Assembly: GCA_965220315.1 (NCBI GenBank)
Contig: CBDCPP010000001.1
Span: 1,178,001-1,242,000, forward strand
Length of the DNA stretch: 64,000 bases
Origin: JAPOXK01 sp965220315
GTDB taxonomy: Bacteria; Chloroflexota; Dehalococcoidia; Bin125
Direction: 5' to 3'
Shown here: positions 52,708 through 62,375 of the stretch, piece by piece
How positions within the stretch are numbered: the first letter of the stretch is position 1
Layout of the letters: the number at the start of each line of letters is the position of its first letter
Made by a program: the position numbers and the translations under genes
The notes under the pieces: model-generated
Databases searched by the model: none
Told to the model about the DNA's origin: nothing
What the model saw: the letters and a program-made list of their open reading frames with translations, nothing else

Positions 52708-54912
52708 CTAGCGTTCGCGCTCCACGCTCAAAACTCCACGAACCGCGTCGACCTTGGTCATCACACGCTGCAACTGGGCAAATCCGCTGGCCTCCACCGC
52801 CATCCTCAGTGTGACCAAGCCGTCGTCTGATTCGTCGGTGCGGAGCCCGACCATGTTGATGTCTTCATCCGCCAGGATCGTGGAAACATCCCGTATAAGC
52901 CCCACGCGGTCCCAACCTTCGATTCGAATTTGGGACGCGTAGTGCGTGCCCGGTGCGCTTCCCCACTGCACCTCAACGACCCGCTCCGGCTCTGCGATGT
53001 TCACGATGCTACGGCAGTCGCGGCGATGCACCGTCACTCCCCGCCCGCGTGTGATGTAACCCGCGATGGGGTCCCCGGAGACCGGACCACAACAATTGGC
53101 GAAACGGGTGAGGACGTTGTGAGCACCGAGGACGTGAACGCCCGCCATAGCGCGATCCCGCATCGGCTGCGTCAGCGGAACCGACCCGGAAGGGATCTCG
53201 TCGGCCAGGGTAAGGGTGGCAAGCTTGAGCGCCAATTGGTGGGCCGAGACATCACCGTGCCCGATCGCCTGGCAGAGGTCATCCAGCGTGTCGTGCACCG
53301 TGATCTTCAAGAGATCTTCTTCAATTTCTGCCAGTTTGAGATTGAGGCGCCGCAGCTCACGCTCTATCTGTTCGCGGCCACGAGCGATGTTCTCTTCGCG
53401 CTCTTGTCGCCGGAACGCCTGCCGGACCCTGACCCGTGCGTGCTGCGTCTTGAGGTACCCCAGAGCCGGATTGAGCCAGTCGCGGGAGGGCCCTCGCGAT
53501 GTACGACTCGTGAGGATCTCGACGACATCCCCGTTCTGCAACGGCGTGGAGAACTGCACAAGACGCCCGTTCACCTTCGCGCCCACACACGAATATCCGA
53601 TCTCCGTATGGATGAGGAAAGCAAAATCCAGCGGCGTCGCGCCCGCAGGTAGATCCTTCACTTCGCCCTTGGGCGTGAAGACATAGACTTGGTCTTGGAA
53701 GATATCCGTCTTAAGCGTCTCGACGAATTCAGCTGCGCCAGGCAGGTCGCGCTGCCAATCGACCAACCGACGCAGCCAGGCGATTCGCTCTTCGTCAGGG
53801 TGGCGCCCGGCGCTCCCTTCCTTGTAGCTCCAGTGCGCCGCGACGCCGTACTCGGCCTCACGATCCATCTCTTGGGTCCGGATTTGGACTTCCAGCGGGC
53901 GGATCTCCTGCCAGTACACCGTCGTGTGTAGCGACTGGTACCCATTGGACTTCGGGTTGCCGATGTAGTCATCGAATTCGCCCGCGATCGGACGCCAAAG
54001 CGCATGCACGATACCAAGCGCGTTATAGCAATCTTCCTTACGCTTCACGAGTACCCGCAGCGCGAGCAGGTCGTAGATCTCGCTGAAGGACCGTCCCTGT
54101 TTCGCGTATTTCTGGATCTTCTGGTGGATCGAGTAGATGTTCTTCGCACGCCCCTTAACGTCCGCGGCCAGGTCTTCAGCCGCCAGCGCATCGTGCAGCT
54201 TGCGGCTGAGTTGCTCAACGTAGCGCTCGCGCGTCACCCGGCGGCTCGCCACCAACCCGGCAATGCGCCGGTACTGCTCCGGGTCGAGATAGCGGAACGC
54301 TAGATCTTCCAGCTCCCATTTGAGCTGCCAGATACCAAACCGCGACGCCAGCGGCGCGTAGAGCTCCATCGTCTCTTGGGCGACTGCTATGCGCTTCTCG
54401 GCTGGCAGCGGTTCCAATGTGCGCATGTTGTGGAGGCGGTCAGTCAGCTTCACGATGACAACGCGAACATCCTCCGCCATCGCGATGAACATCTTGCGCA
54501 GGTTCTCGGCCTGCACTGCTTCGGCACCGGGCGCCTCGCTCCGATCACCCCAGGGGATCGTGCCGAGCTTCGTCACGCCGTCAACAAGGCGTGCAGTCTC
54601 CTCACCGAATGCCGCAGCGAGTTCGCTGTGGCTAACGCCACAGTCCTCTTCAACATCGTGCAGCAGTGCCGCCTTGAGCGTCGCCACGTCTAGTTTGAGC
54701 TCCGCGCAGGAAACCGCCGCCGCCAGAGGGTGGACGATGTACGGATCGCCGGTGAGTCGTGACTGGCCTCGGTGCGCCGCCTCAGCGAACGTATACGCTC
54801 GGCGGACCTCGTCAACCTGTGCCTCGTCCAGGTAACGCTCCACCTGTTGCTGGAGCTCTTCATAAGTTGGACGTATAGGCTCCGCCCGCTGCCGTTCCGC
54901 CTCCGCGACCAT
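52708..54912 (-). CDS. RelA/SpoT bifunctional (p)ppGpp synthetase/hydrolase
   Basis: 734 residues with the full Rel layout: HD hydrolase domain with LLHDVEEDCGVS, synthetase domain with VYQSLHTTV-type GNPKSNGYQSLHTTVYW, TGS domain VYVFTPKGEVKDLPAGATPL, helical region, the zinc-finger/RIS segment FANCCGPVSGDPIAGYITRG with HRRDC, and a C-terminal ACT domain GLIRDVSTILADEDINMVGL. Both catalytic domains look intact, so it should both make and degrade the alarmone. Divergent from hisS. Confidence 0.95.
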   Translation of the reverse strand: MVAEAERQRAEPIRPTYEELQQQVERYLDEAQVDEVRRAYTFAEAAHRGQSRLTGDPYIVHPLAAAVSCAELKLDVATLKAALLHDVEEDCGVSHSELAAAFGEETARLVDGVTKLGTIPWGDRSEAPGAEAVQAENLRKMFIAMAEDVRVVIVKLTDRLHNMRTLEPLPAEKRIAVAQETMELYAPLASRFGIWQLKWELEDLAFRYLDPEQYRRIAGLVASRRVTRERYVEQLSRKLHDALAAEDLAADVKGRAKNIYSIHQKIQKYAKQGRSFSEIYDLLALRVLVKRKEDCYNALGIVHALWRPIAGEFDDYIGNPKSNGYQSLHTTVYWQEIRPLEVQIRTQEMDREAEYGVAAHWSYKEGSAGRHPDEERIAWLRRLVDWQRDLPGAAEFVETLKTDIFQDQVYVFTPKGEVKDLPAGATPLDFAFLIHTEIGYSCVGAKVNGRLVQFSTPLQNGDVVEILTSRTSRGPSRDWLNPALGYLKTQHARVRVRQAFRRQEREENIARGREQIERELRRLNLKLAEIEEDLLKITVHDTLDDLCQAIGHGDVSAHQLALKLATLTLADEIPSGSVPLTQPMRDRAMAGVHVLGAHNVLTRFANCCGPVSGDPIAGYITRGRGVTVHRRDCRSIVNIAEPERVVEVQWGSAPGTHYASQIRIEGWDRVGLIRDVSTILADEDINMVGLRTDESDDGLVTLRMAVEASGFAQLQRVMTKVDAVRGVLSVERER

Positions 54913-54999
54913 GCTTCAGTCTAGCGCGTGCTTTCGCGGGACAGAGACCACCCGTACGATGTCCTGTGCACAGCGGTCAACCACGCAGCATCCCCGTGG

Positions 55000-56304
55000 A
55001 TGATCATGAGGAGTGGCACCGTATTGCGCGCGCCCCGCGGCACCCACGACATCCTCCCCACCGAACAGCCCACTCGCCGGCACATCGTCAGCACCGCGCA
55101 ACAGCTGGCTGAACTGGCCGGCTACCGCGGCTTCGAGCCCCCGACCTTCGAGCAAGCCGATCTTTTCATCCGTGGCGTGGGCGAAGGGACGGACATCGTC
55201 GAGAAAGAGATGTACATCTTCGAAGACCGCAGTGGCGACCGGCTCGCATTACGGCCAGAGGGCACGGCCTCAGCCTGTCGCGCTTATTTAGAGCATGGGA
55301 TGGCCAACCAGCTACAACCAGTCAAGCTCCATTACCATCTGCCCATCTTTCGCTACGAGCGCCCCCAGGCTGGCCGTTTCCGTCAGCACACGCAATTTGG
55401 CATTGAGGCGATCGGCATCCGGGACGCCGCTCTAGATGCGGAGGTCATCGAACTCGGTTGGCGAATCCCCGAAGCGCTCGGCATCAAGCAGTTGACGCTC
55501 TTCATCAACAGCATCGGAGACGCGGAGGACCGTCAACGCTACGTTCCCCTGCTACGCGACCATTTCCGTCCTCACCTAGATCACCTCTGTAATGACTGTC
55601 GTGATCGTTTCGAGCGTGCTCCCATGCGGCTTCTCGATTGCAAGCAGGATCGATGCCAGCCCTTCCGCGCCGGCGCACCTTGGATCGCCGAGCACTTAAG
55701 TCCCGAATCGAGAACCTACTACGACGAGCTCAAACTCTCGCTGGATGCGATCGGTATCCCCTTCAAGGAACGTTCAACACTCGTGCGTGGCCTCGACTAT
55801 TACACGCACACCGTCTTCGAGATCGAGCCACCCACCAGCGGCTCTCAGGTGACGCTAGTCGCCGGCGGGCGCTATGACGGCTTGATCGAGGAGCTCGGCG
55901 GGCCACACATACCAGGTGTCGGTTTTGGAATGGGGATCGAGCGTTTGGCTTTGACGCTAGAAGCGCAAGGGCTCGGGGCCATGCTGCCGCCCGCGCCCTC
56001 AGTCGTCCTGGTCCACCTAGGGGCAGCCGCGCGGAGGGCGGCGGCGCGGATCGCGTCCGCCTTGCGGCGCGAAGGGATCAGCGCGCACCTCGTCTTTGGC
56101 GATCGTTCGTTGAAGGCACAACTGCGGCACGCGGGTCGGACAGGCGCTCGCGTGGCAGTAATCATTGGGGAGCGTGAACTCCAGAAAGGTCAAGCAACCA
56201 TCCGTGATCTAGCCGATAGCCAGCAGCGTGAAGTTGCGATCGATCAGGTCGTCGCCGAACTTGCCGCAGCCGATCTTTATACTGAAGATCGAGCGGGCAG
56301 CTGA
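55000..56304 (+). CDS. hisS: Histidyl-tRNA synthetase
   Basis: About 434 residues, class II. VLRAPRGTHDILPTEQPTRR, motif 2 region RYERPQAGRFRQHTQFGIEA, HisA motif LVRGLDYYTHTVFEIE and motif 3 GVGFGMGIERLALTLE, followed by the anticodon-binding domain with FGDRSLKAQLRHAGRTGARV. ATG 55000 (or 55006) fits family starts better than the outer 54928. Confidence 0.95.
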   Translation: MIMRSGTVLRAPRGTHDILPTEQPTRRHIVSTAQQLAELAGYRGFEPPTFEQADLFIRGVGEGTDIVEKEMYIFEDRSGDRLALRPEGTASACRAYLEHGMANQLQPVKLHYHLPIFRYERPQAGRFRQHTQFGIEAIGIRDAALDAEVIELGWRIPEALGIKQLTLFINSIGDAEDRQRYVPLLRDHFRPHLDHLCNDCRDRFERAPMRLLDCKQDRCQPFRAGAPWIAEHLSPESRTYYDELKLSLDAIGIPFKERSTLVRGLDYYTHTVFEIEPPTSGSQVTLVAGGRYDGLIEELGGPHIPGVGFGMGIERLALTLEAQGLGAMLPPAPSVVLVHLGAAARRAAARIASALRREGISAHLVFGDRSLKAQLRHAGRTGARVAVIIGERELQKGQATIRDLADSQQREVAIDQVVAELAAADLYTEDRAGS

Positions 56305-56325
56305 CACATCTGCGGACACACCGGT

Positions 56326-57396
56326 ATGTGGGATCAGGTTCACGCGGCACGCCGTCGTTTTGACGAACTCGAAGCGGAGATGGCCACGCCTGCAGTCGCG
56401 ACAGATGCCGCGCGTCTACAGGCGCTCGCGAAGAAGCGTGCGGAACTGGAGGAGCTGGTCACCATCGCCAGTGAGCACATACAGATCGAAGATAACCTGC
56501 GGCAAGCGCGCGAGCTGCTCGAAAGTGAGCAGGACGCCGCGTTTCAAGAGATGGCCCACCAAGAGATCGCCGTGTTGACCGAGCGTCTCGAAGAGCTGGC
56601 TGCACGCGCCAAGAAGGCACTGCTCCCCAAGGACGCCAACGACGAACGCGACGTCATCATTGAGATTCGCGCCGGCACGGGCGGCGATGAGGCGGGATTG
56701 TGGGCTGCCGACCTCTTCCGCGCCTACATACGCTACGCCGAAAGCAACAGCTGGCGTACCGACGTACTGGCTGCCAGTGAGAACGCCGCAGGTGGCTTCA
56801 AAGAGATCATCTTTGAAGTGCAAGGGAGGGGTGCGTTTTCACGGTTCAAATACGAGAGTGGAGTCCATCGCGTTCAACGCGTCCCGCAGACAGAGGCACA
56901 GGGGCGCATCCACACGTCAACAGCCACGGTGGCGGTACTGCCGAAAGCGAAGGATGTCGACGTCGAACTCAACGAAGCTGATATCCGTATGGACCGCTTC
57001 CACTCAGGCGGGGCCGGAGGGCAAAACGTCAACAAGGTGGAAACCGGTGTACGCCTCACCCACGAACCGACCGGCATCGTGGTTACCTGTACCGGCGAGC
57101 GCTCACAACTCAAGAATCGGATGCAAGCAATGAGCATCCTTCGGACTCGCCTATACGAACGTGAGCGGCAGCGCGTACAAGATGAGCGGTCGGAGAGCCG
57201 CCGCGCCCAGGTCGGAACGGGAGAGCGTTCGGAAAAGATCCGAACCTACAACTTCCCGGAGAATCGCATCTCTGACCATCGTGCTGGCCTCACCATGCAT
57301 AACCTCACAGCGGCCCTGGACGGCGAGCTTGGCGAACTCCTTGCCGCCGTCGCTGCTGCTGCGGAAGCCAAGCAACTCCAGCAACAGGTCGCATGA
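56326..57396 (+). CDS. prfA: Peptide chain release factor 1
   Basis: 356 residues. Domain 2 has the RF1 PxT codon-recognition tripeptide as PQT in HRVQRVPQTEAQGRIHTS (RF2 would have SPF), and the catalytic GGQ is in FHSGGAGGQNVNKVETG. Terminates translation at UAA/UAG. Followed with ATGA overlap by prmC, which methylates the GGQ glutamine. Confidence 0.96.
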   Translation: MWDQVHAARRRFDELEAEMATPAVATDAARLQALAKKRAELEELVTIASEHIQIEDNLRQARELLESEQDAAFQEMAHQEIAVLTERLEELAARAKKALLPKDANDERDVIIEIRAGTGGDEAGLWAADLFRAYIRYAESNSWRTDVLAASENAAGGFKEIIFEVQGRGAFSRFKYESGVHRVQRVPQTEAQGRIHTSTATVAVLPKAKDVDVELNEADIRMDRFHSGGAGGQNVNKVETGVRLTHEPTGIVVTCTGERSQLKNRMQAMSILRTRLYERERQRVQDERSESRRAQVGTGERSEKIRTYNFPENRISDHRAGLTMHNLTAALDGELGELLAAVAAAAEAKQLQQQVA

Positions 57397-58262
57397 GCCC
57401 TCTTCCAGCAACGCTGCGCGACTCCTGGATGGACGGTGCCGATCGTCTGAACCGTGCAGGCGTCGACGACGCCCGCTTCGAAGCGGAAATCCTACTGCGT
57501 CACGTCAGCGGCCGCACGCGCGCCGACCTTTACGCCAACCTCACCGAAACCGTCGATCCCGCAGCACAGCTGGAGTTCGAGGCCGCACTGACACGGCGGG
57601 CACAGCGTGAGCCGCTGGCCTACATCGTTGGCCATCGTGAGTTCTACGGTCTCGACATGCGGATCACGCCCGATGTCCTCATTCCGCGCCCAGAGTCGGA
57701 GCTACTGGTCGAGACGGCCCTGGATGCACTCAAGGGACAACGGATGCGTCAAGCACTCGTCGTGGACGTGGGAACCGGTTCCGGTGCCCTCGGCATCGCT
57801 ATCGCGAAGAACCGACGCGGCGTCCGGCTGGTCGGCATAGATCAGTCGCGACCAGCGTTGAGCGTCGCGGCTGCGAACGGTGTTCGTCTCATCCCAAAAA
57901 CCTCTCGACTCTGGCTACAAGCGGACTTGCTCACGGCGTTAACTGGCCCGATTGACTGCGTCGTCGCCAACCTCCCCTATATTTCCGAGGAGGCATTGGA
58001 ACAACTTCCGCCTGAGATCGCCGATTTCGAGCCGCGCCAAGCACTCGTCACGCCCCGTGGCACCAGCGCCGACCTCATCCTACGGCTACTCACGCAACTC
58101 GCACGGCGGCTGGCTCCACGAGGGATAGCCGTGCTGGAGATCGACCCTCAATTCGCCGATCAGGTCAACGACGCGGCGCGCCAGCTTCTGCCCGACGCCA
58201 AACTTGACGTGTTGCAAGACCTAGGCGGGGACGCGCGCGCGCTCCGCGTCGCCGTTAGCTAA
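57393..58262 (+). CDS. prmC: Release-factor glutamine methyltransferase
   Basis: 289 residues. N-terminal helical domain AEILLRHVSGRTRADLYANL, RREPLAYIVGHREFYGLDM-type segment and RITPDVLIPRPESELLVE, AdoMet motif I VVDVGTGSGALGIAIAK, and a catalytic motif NLPY (VVANLPYISEEAL) in place of the usual NPPY. N5-methylates the GGQ Gln of RF1/RF2. Confidence 0.94.
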   Translation: MSPLPATLRDSWMDGADRLNRAGVDDARFEAEILLRHVSGRTRADLYANLTETVDPAAQLEFEAALTRRAQREPLAYIVGHREFYGLDMRITPDVLIPRPESELLVETALDALKGQRMRQALVVDVGTGSGALGIAIAKNRRGVRLVGIDQSRPALSVAAANGVRLIPKTSRLWLQADLLTALTGPIDCVVANLPYISEEALEQLPPEIADFEPRQALVTPRGTSADLILRLLTQLARRLAPRGIAVLEIDPQFADQVNDAARQLLPDAKLDVLQDLGGDARALRVAVS

Positions 58263-58303
58263 CAGCCCCCCTCTCAAAAAAAACCGCTGCTGCCAGACTC
58301 AAG

Positions 58304-59440
58304 CTATTGCGAAAGCTGGTAGAGCTTGCCTTCGGTTTTTATCGCGGGGGCGATTACCATCTCTGCTTGGTGCATCTCGCGGATGTTGCGTGCGCCCACC
58401 ATCGCCATGCAGGTGCGGATGGCGCCAGCGAGATTCTCGCTGCCGTTCGTCCTGCTCGTCGGACCGAAGAGTAGACGTTGCAGCGTCGTGCGCTGGCCAA
58501 CCTCCACCCGCACGCCACGCGGCAGGTCCGCGTGGGCTGTCGCCATGCCCCAATGGAAGCCACCACCCGGCGCCTCAGCCGTACCTGCGAAGGGCGACCC
58601 AAGCATGACTGCGTCCGCGCCGGCCACGAACGCTTTGCACATGTCGCCGCCCGTACGAATACCTCCATCGGTAATGATTGGCACATAGCGGCCGCTATCG
58701 GCGTAGTACTTGTCACGAGCGGCAGCGCAATCAATGGTTGCCGTAACTTGCGGTACCCCAACGCCCAACACTTCACGGCTGGTGCAGGCGGCGCCAGGTC
58801 CCACTCCGACGAGCAGTCCCGCAATGCCCTCACGAAACAGCTCAAGGGCACCCTGATAACTGACGGTGTTCCCGACGACCACCGGCATCGATACTTGATC
58901 TACCAGCTCGCTCAGGATCAACCCGCGAAGCGAGTGTGAAAGATGCCGCGCCGTTGTCACCGTGGACTGCACGACGAAGATGTCCGCGCCTGCTTCCTCG
59001 GCAACCGCCGCTAAATGCTTGGTTTTCGCCGGCGTGGAAGCAACCGCGGCGTGCACACCGCCTGCCCGGATCTCTTGGATCCGCTGGGCCACTAAGTAGT
59101 CGCGTACAGGCGCACGGTACGCTTCCTGCAGGATCGCGGTCGCGCCGGCCTTGTCAGCCGCAGCGACCCTTTGCAAAATCTCGCGCGGCTCATCAAACCG
59201 GCACTGCAATCCCTCCAAGTTAAGCACGGCCAGCCCACCCATACGGCCATAGGCGATCGCCATCTGTGGGTCGACTACGGCATCCATCGCGGCCGCGAGA
59301 ATCGGCAATTCGAACTTAAGTGCGCCCACATCAAACTGGATCTCGGTCATATCTGGATTAAGAGTGGTCGCACCGGGAACGACCGCCACGTCATCGAAGC
59401 CGTACGCTTGACGCAGGTCTTTCAAGTACGGAATCGACAT
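58304..59440 (-). CDS. GuaB3-type IMP dehydrogenase-like protein (no CBS domains)
   Basis: 378 residues from ATG 59440, which has GGAAAGGGG as SD; the longer frame to 59581 lacks support. IMPDH barrel: DDVAVVPGATTLNPDMTEI, LPILAAAMDAVVDPQMAIAY, catalytic-Cys loop GVGPGAACTSREVLGVGVPQ, IITDGGIRTGGDMCKAFVAG, and the flap AGTAEAPGGGFHWGMA. CBS domains are missing, as in the GuaB3 group found in actinobacteria, cyanobacteria and Chloroflexota, whose exact reaction varies. Confidence 0.9.
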   Translation of the reverse strand: MSIPYLKDLRQAYGFDDVAVVPGATTLNPDMTEIQFDVGALKFELPILAAAMDAVVDPQMAIAYGRMGGLAVLNLEGLQCRFDEPREILQRVAAADKAGATAILQEAYRAPVRDYLVAQRIQEIRAGGVHAAVASTPAKTKHLAAVAEEAGADIFVVQSTVTTARHLSHSLRGLILSELVDQVSMPVVVGNTVSYQGALELFREGIAGLLVGVGPGAACTSREVLGVGVPQVTATIDCAAARDKYYADSGRYVPIITDGGIRTGGDMCKAFVAGADAVMLGSPFAGTAEAPGGGFHWGMATAHADLPRGVRVEVGQRTTLQRLLFGPTSRTNGSENLAGAIRTCMAMVGARNIREMHQAEMVIAPAIKTEGKLYQLSQ

Positions 59441-59491
59441 TGCTCCCCTTTCCTCGCAGCGTGCACTGCTGTTCAGTGCCCCATATGCAAA

Positions 59492-59520
59492 CCGCGCGGC
59501 ATTCGGCCGCGCGGCATTTT
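59492..59520. promoter_or_regulatory. GC-rich hairpin in the guaB3-rsmI divergent region
   Basis: CCGCGCGG (59492-59499), loop CATTCGG, CCGCGCGG (59507-59514), then CATTTT on the plus strand. On the minus strand it lies in the guaB3 leader as a tandem ATGCCGCGCGG repeat. Could be a terminator/attenuator for either strand or a dyad operator; function not decided by sequence. Confidence 0.45.
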
Positions 59521-59718
59521 CGGTCTCTTGGGTCGGGGCAACAGGCCCAGGCAAATGATCCACCCTCTGCCGCTGTATCACTCAGTTCTCTTCAAGTGCG
59601 CTGGGTAAGTGCGCGAAGTATACGCGCCACCGCAAGAGCCGAGCAAAGCCCAGCTTATCGCGCTTATCACAGCGCGCGCGTCGCCGTACGTCGGGGCATG
59701 TCTCCAGCGTTGCGGCTC

Positions 59719-59734
59719 TATACTTTCCCACGTG
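59719..59734 (+). promoter_or_regulatory. -10 element for a leaderless rsmI transcript
   Basis: TATACT (59719-59724) is a near-perfect -10, and GTG 59732 begins exactly 8 bases later, where transcription should start. No SD precedes the GTG. This is the geometry of a leaderless mRNA. Confidence 0.5.
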
Positions 59735-60553
59735 CCGGGCATGCTTTACATCGTTGCGACGCCAATCGGCAACCTTGAGGACCTGTCGGCCCGAGCGGCG
59801 CGCGTACTCGCCGAGGTTGAAATCGTTGCGGCAGAGCGTGTGCAGACAGCCAAGAAGCTCTTACGTCATCTTGCCATTGAGTCCCGTTGCCTCCCCTACA
59901 ACGATCGCAATAAGCGCCGCACCACCGAGCGCCTGCTTAACGCGCTACGGTCGGGTGACAGCGTCGCGCTGATCTGCGACGCGGGAACACCCGGCCTCTC
60001 GGACCCCGGCCAGGATCTCGTCGCCGCCGCAGTCGAGGCTGGAGTAACCGTCATACCCATCCCAGGGCCATCCGCCGCAACGGCGTTGCTCTCGGTGGCG
60101 GGGACGCGCACACGGATTGTCACGCTCATCGGCTTCCTGCCCAAACGCACGGCCGAACGGCGGCGCCTTCTTACCACGCTATCGGAGGGTGCCAACCCCG
60201 TGATCGCTTTCGAGTCACCGCATCGCCTACAAAAGACCCTCGCGGACATCACGGATCTCTTACCTACGGCTCAACTGGTAGTTGGTCGGGAGTTAACCAA
60301 GCTCCACGAGGAGATCTGGCGGGGCACGCCAGCGGAAGCGCTCGCGCACTTCAGCAGTCCCCGAGGTGAATTCACCCTCTTGCTCGTCCCCAGCGGCGAG
60401 CCTCGCGTCTGGTCCGATGATGAAGTCCGCGCTGCCCTCATCGCCCAGCGTGACAATGGCGCCAGCCGTTCCAAGGCAGCAGCGGCTGTCGCTGCAGCCG
60501 CGGGTAGGCCGCGCCAAGCGGTCTACGCTCTGTGGGCTACAGAGCAGCACTAG
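59732..60553 (+). CDS. rsmI: 16S rRNA (cytidine1402-2'-O)-methyltransferase
   Basis: 273 residues from GTG 59732 (VPGMLYIVATPIGNLEDLS); ATG 59741 is an alternative. Tetrapyrrole-methylase fold: LYIVATPIGNLEDL, ALICDAGTPGLSDPGQDLVA, VIPIPGPSAATALLSVAG, GFLPKRTAERRR, FESPHRLQKTLADI and ELTKLHEEIWRG. C-terminal helical tail ASRSKAAAAVAAAAGRPRQA is the usual RsmI HTH-like end. Confidence 0.94.
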   Translation: MPGMLYIVATPIGNLEDLSARAARVLAEVEIVAAERVQTAKKLLRHLAIESRCLPYNDRNKRRTTERLLNALRSGDSVALICDAGTPGLSDPGQDLVAAAVEAGVTVIPIPGPSAATALLSVAGTRTRIVTLIGFLPKRTAERRRLLTTLSEGANPVIAFESPHRLQKTLADITDLLPTAQLVVGRELTKLHEEIWRGTPAEALAHFSSPRGEFTLLLVPSGEPRVWSDDEVRAALIAQRDNGASRSKAAAAVAAAAGRPRQAVYALWATEQH

Positions 60554-60707
60554 CCAGTCACACCAACTCAGACACGGTGCGAACTGCTTGGTACCATCAG
60601 TTACAAGCGATCGTTCCGGTCAGCGCGCCTTCCGTGCGCTTGGCAGCCAGCGTTACGCAGGATCTCTCGCTCGTGAGCGACCTATCCGTCACCGAAACGA
60701 GCCCGGT

Positions 60708-62375
60708 GTGAGCGAGACTATCCTGGTCGCGGTCGCCTGGCCCTATGCGAACGGGCCGATTCATCACGGACAGCTCGGCGGCGCCTACCTTCCCGCTGAT
60801 ATCTTTGCCCGGTACCACCGCACCAAGGGAAATCGCGTTCTCATGGTTTCCGGCTCGGATGCGCATGGTACGCCCGTTACTGTTCGCGCTGAGAACGAGG
60901 GCCGTACACCGGGCGAGGTCGTAGATGAATACCACACCGCCTTTCTGGAAACTTGGCAACGGATCGGGATCTCATTCGATCTCTTCACATCCACCACCAC
61001 CGAAAACCATGCAACCGTCTCGCAGGACATTTTCCGCAGCCTGCTCAACGCGGGCTACCTCTACACGGCAGTGCAAACGCTCCACTTCGACACCAAAGCC
61101 CAACGCTTTCTCCCGGACCGCTACGTTGAGGGCACCTGCCCCCACTGCGACTACACCAAGGCCCGGGGTGACCAGTGCGACAACTGTGGCCGCCAGCTCA
61201 ACGCGGCGGACTTGATTGCTCCGCGTAGCAAGATCAGCGGCGCTACCCCAGTGCTACGCGAGAGTGAGCATTACTTCCTCAAGCTCTCGGCACTTAGCGA
61301 CCGACTGGAAGAATGGCTCAGCCACGACAAGGACCACTGGCGCAAGCATGTGCTGAACTTCAGCTTGGGCATGCTCCGTGAGGGGCTGCACGACCGTCCT
61401 ATCACCCGCGACATCGACTGGGGCGTTCCCCTCCCAGTCGATGGTTTCAACGAGAAACGGATCTATGTCTGGTTCGAGGCTGTAATCGGTTACCTCTCTG
61501 CCGCCAAGGAGTGGGCGCAGCGCTCGGACGATCCGGACGCATGGCGGGACTTCTGGCAAAACCCCGATGCCAAGTCGTACTACTTTATCGGCAAGGACAA
61601 CATCCCGTTCCACACAATCGTCTGGCCAGCCATGTTGATGGGCGTCGAAGGACTGGACCTCCCCTATGACGTACCCGCTAACCAATACATCACCATGTCA
61701 GGGAGCAAGGCCAGCACAAGCCAAAATTGGGCCGTCTGGGTTCTCGATTACCTATCACGCTATGACCCTGATCCTCTGCGCTACGCGCTCGCCTCACAGA
61801 TGCCTGAGACCAGCGATAGCGACTTCAGCTGGTCTGAATTCTTACGGCGCAATAACGACGAACTGGTCGGCACCTGGGGCAACTTAGTCAACCGCGTCTT
61901 GACCTTCACCGCCCGCCACTTCGACGGGAAAGTGCCAGACCCAGGCCCCCTCGACGAAGAGGCACGACGGCTGCTGGACGCTACGCAGTCGGCACTGGAC
62001 AGCATCGAGGAGTCACTCCAAGCGGTGCATCTCCGACAGGGCCTGCAAACCGCTTTCGGGCTAGCGCAAGAGGCGAACCGCTATCTCGACTCTACCGCGC
62101 CCTGGCGCACTATCAATTCAGACCGGCAGGCGGCCGCCCGATCACTGTACACAGCGCTCAACGTCATCGCGGGGTTGCGCACCGCGCTGTATCCCTATCT
62201 GCCGTTTACCTGCGCAGTGCTGCACGGATACCTTGGCGGGCAAGGCACTGTGGAGGAGGCTGGCTGGCGTCTCGTCGCGCTCGAGCCAGGAGCAAAGCTG
62301 GGCGACCCTAAGCCGCTGTTTCGTAAGCTCGATGCGAGCATCATCGAGGCAGAGGAAGCGCGGCTAGGCGTATGA
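60708..62375 (+). CDS. metG: Methionyl-tRNA synthetase
   Basis: 555 residues from GTG 60708 (VSETILVAVAWPYANGPIHH). HIGH motif as HHGQ; zinc-binding insert with two Cys pairs (CPHCDYTKARGDQCDNCG); WFEAVIGYLSAAKEW; and a divergent KMSKS loop, MSGSKASTSQNWAVWVLDYL, in the form seen in archaeal-type and some Chloroflexota MetRS (KISTSRNW), here with Gln instead of Arg. No C-terminal tRNA-binding OB domain. Overlaps tatD by 4 nt (ATGA). Confidence 0.94.
   Translation: MSETILVAVAWPYANGPIHHGQLGGAYLPADIFARYHRTKGNRVLMVSGSDAHGTPVTVRAENEGRTPGEVVDEYHTAFLETWQRIGISFDLFTSTTTENHATVSQDIFRSLLNAGYLYTAVQTLHFDTKAQRFLPDRYVEGTCPHCDYTKARGDQCDNCGRQLNAADLIAPRSKISGATPVLRESEHYFLKLSALSDRLEEWLSHDKDHWRKHVLNFSLGMLREGLHDRPITRDIDWGVPLPVDGFNEKRIYVWFEAVIGYLSAAKEWAQRSDDPDAWRDFWQNPDAKSYYFIGKDNIPFHTIVWPAMLMGVEGLDLPYDVPANQYITMSGSKASTSQNWAVWVLDYLSRYDPDPLRYALASQMPETSDSDFSWSEFLRRNNDELVGTWGNLVNRVLTFTARHFDGKVPDPGPLDEEARRLLDATQSALDSIEESLQAVHLRQGLQTAFGLAQEANRYLDSTAPWRTINSDRQAAARSLYTALNVIAGLRTALYPYLPFTCAVLHGYLGGQGTVEEAGWRLVALEPGAKLGDPKPLFRKLDASIIEAEEARLGV

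Noticed and set aside
58264..58290. A/T-tract between prmC and guaB3 as bidirectional terminator
   Set aside because: There is an eight-base A/T run but no convincing stem next to it on either strand.
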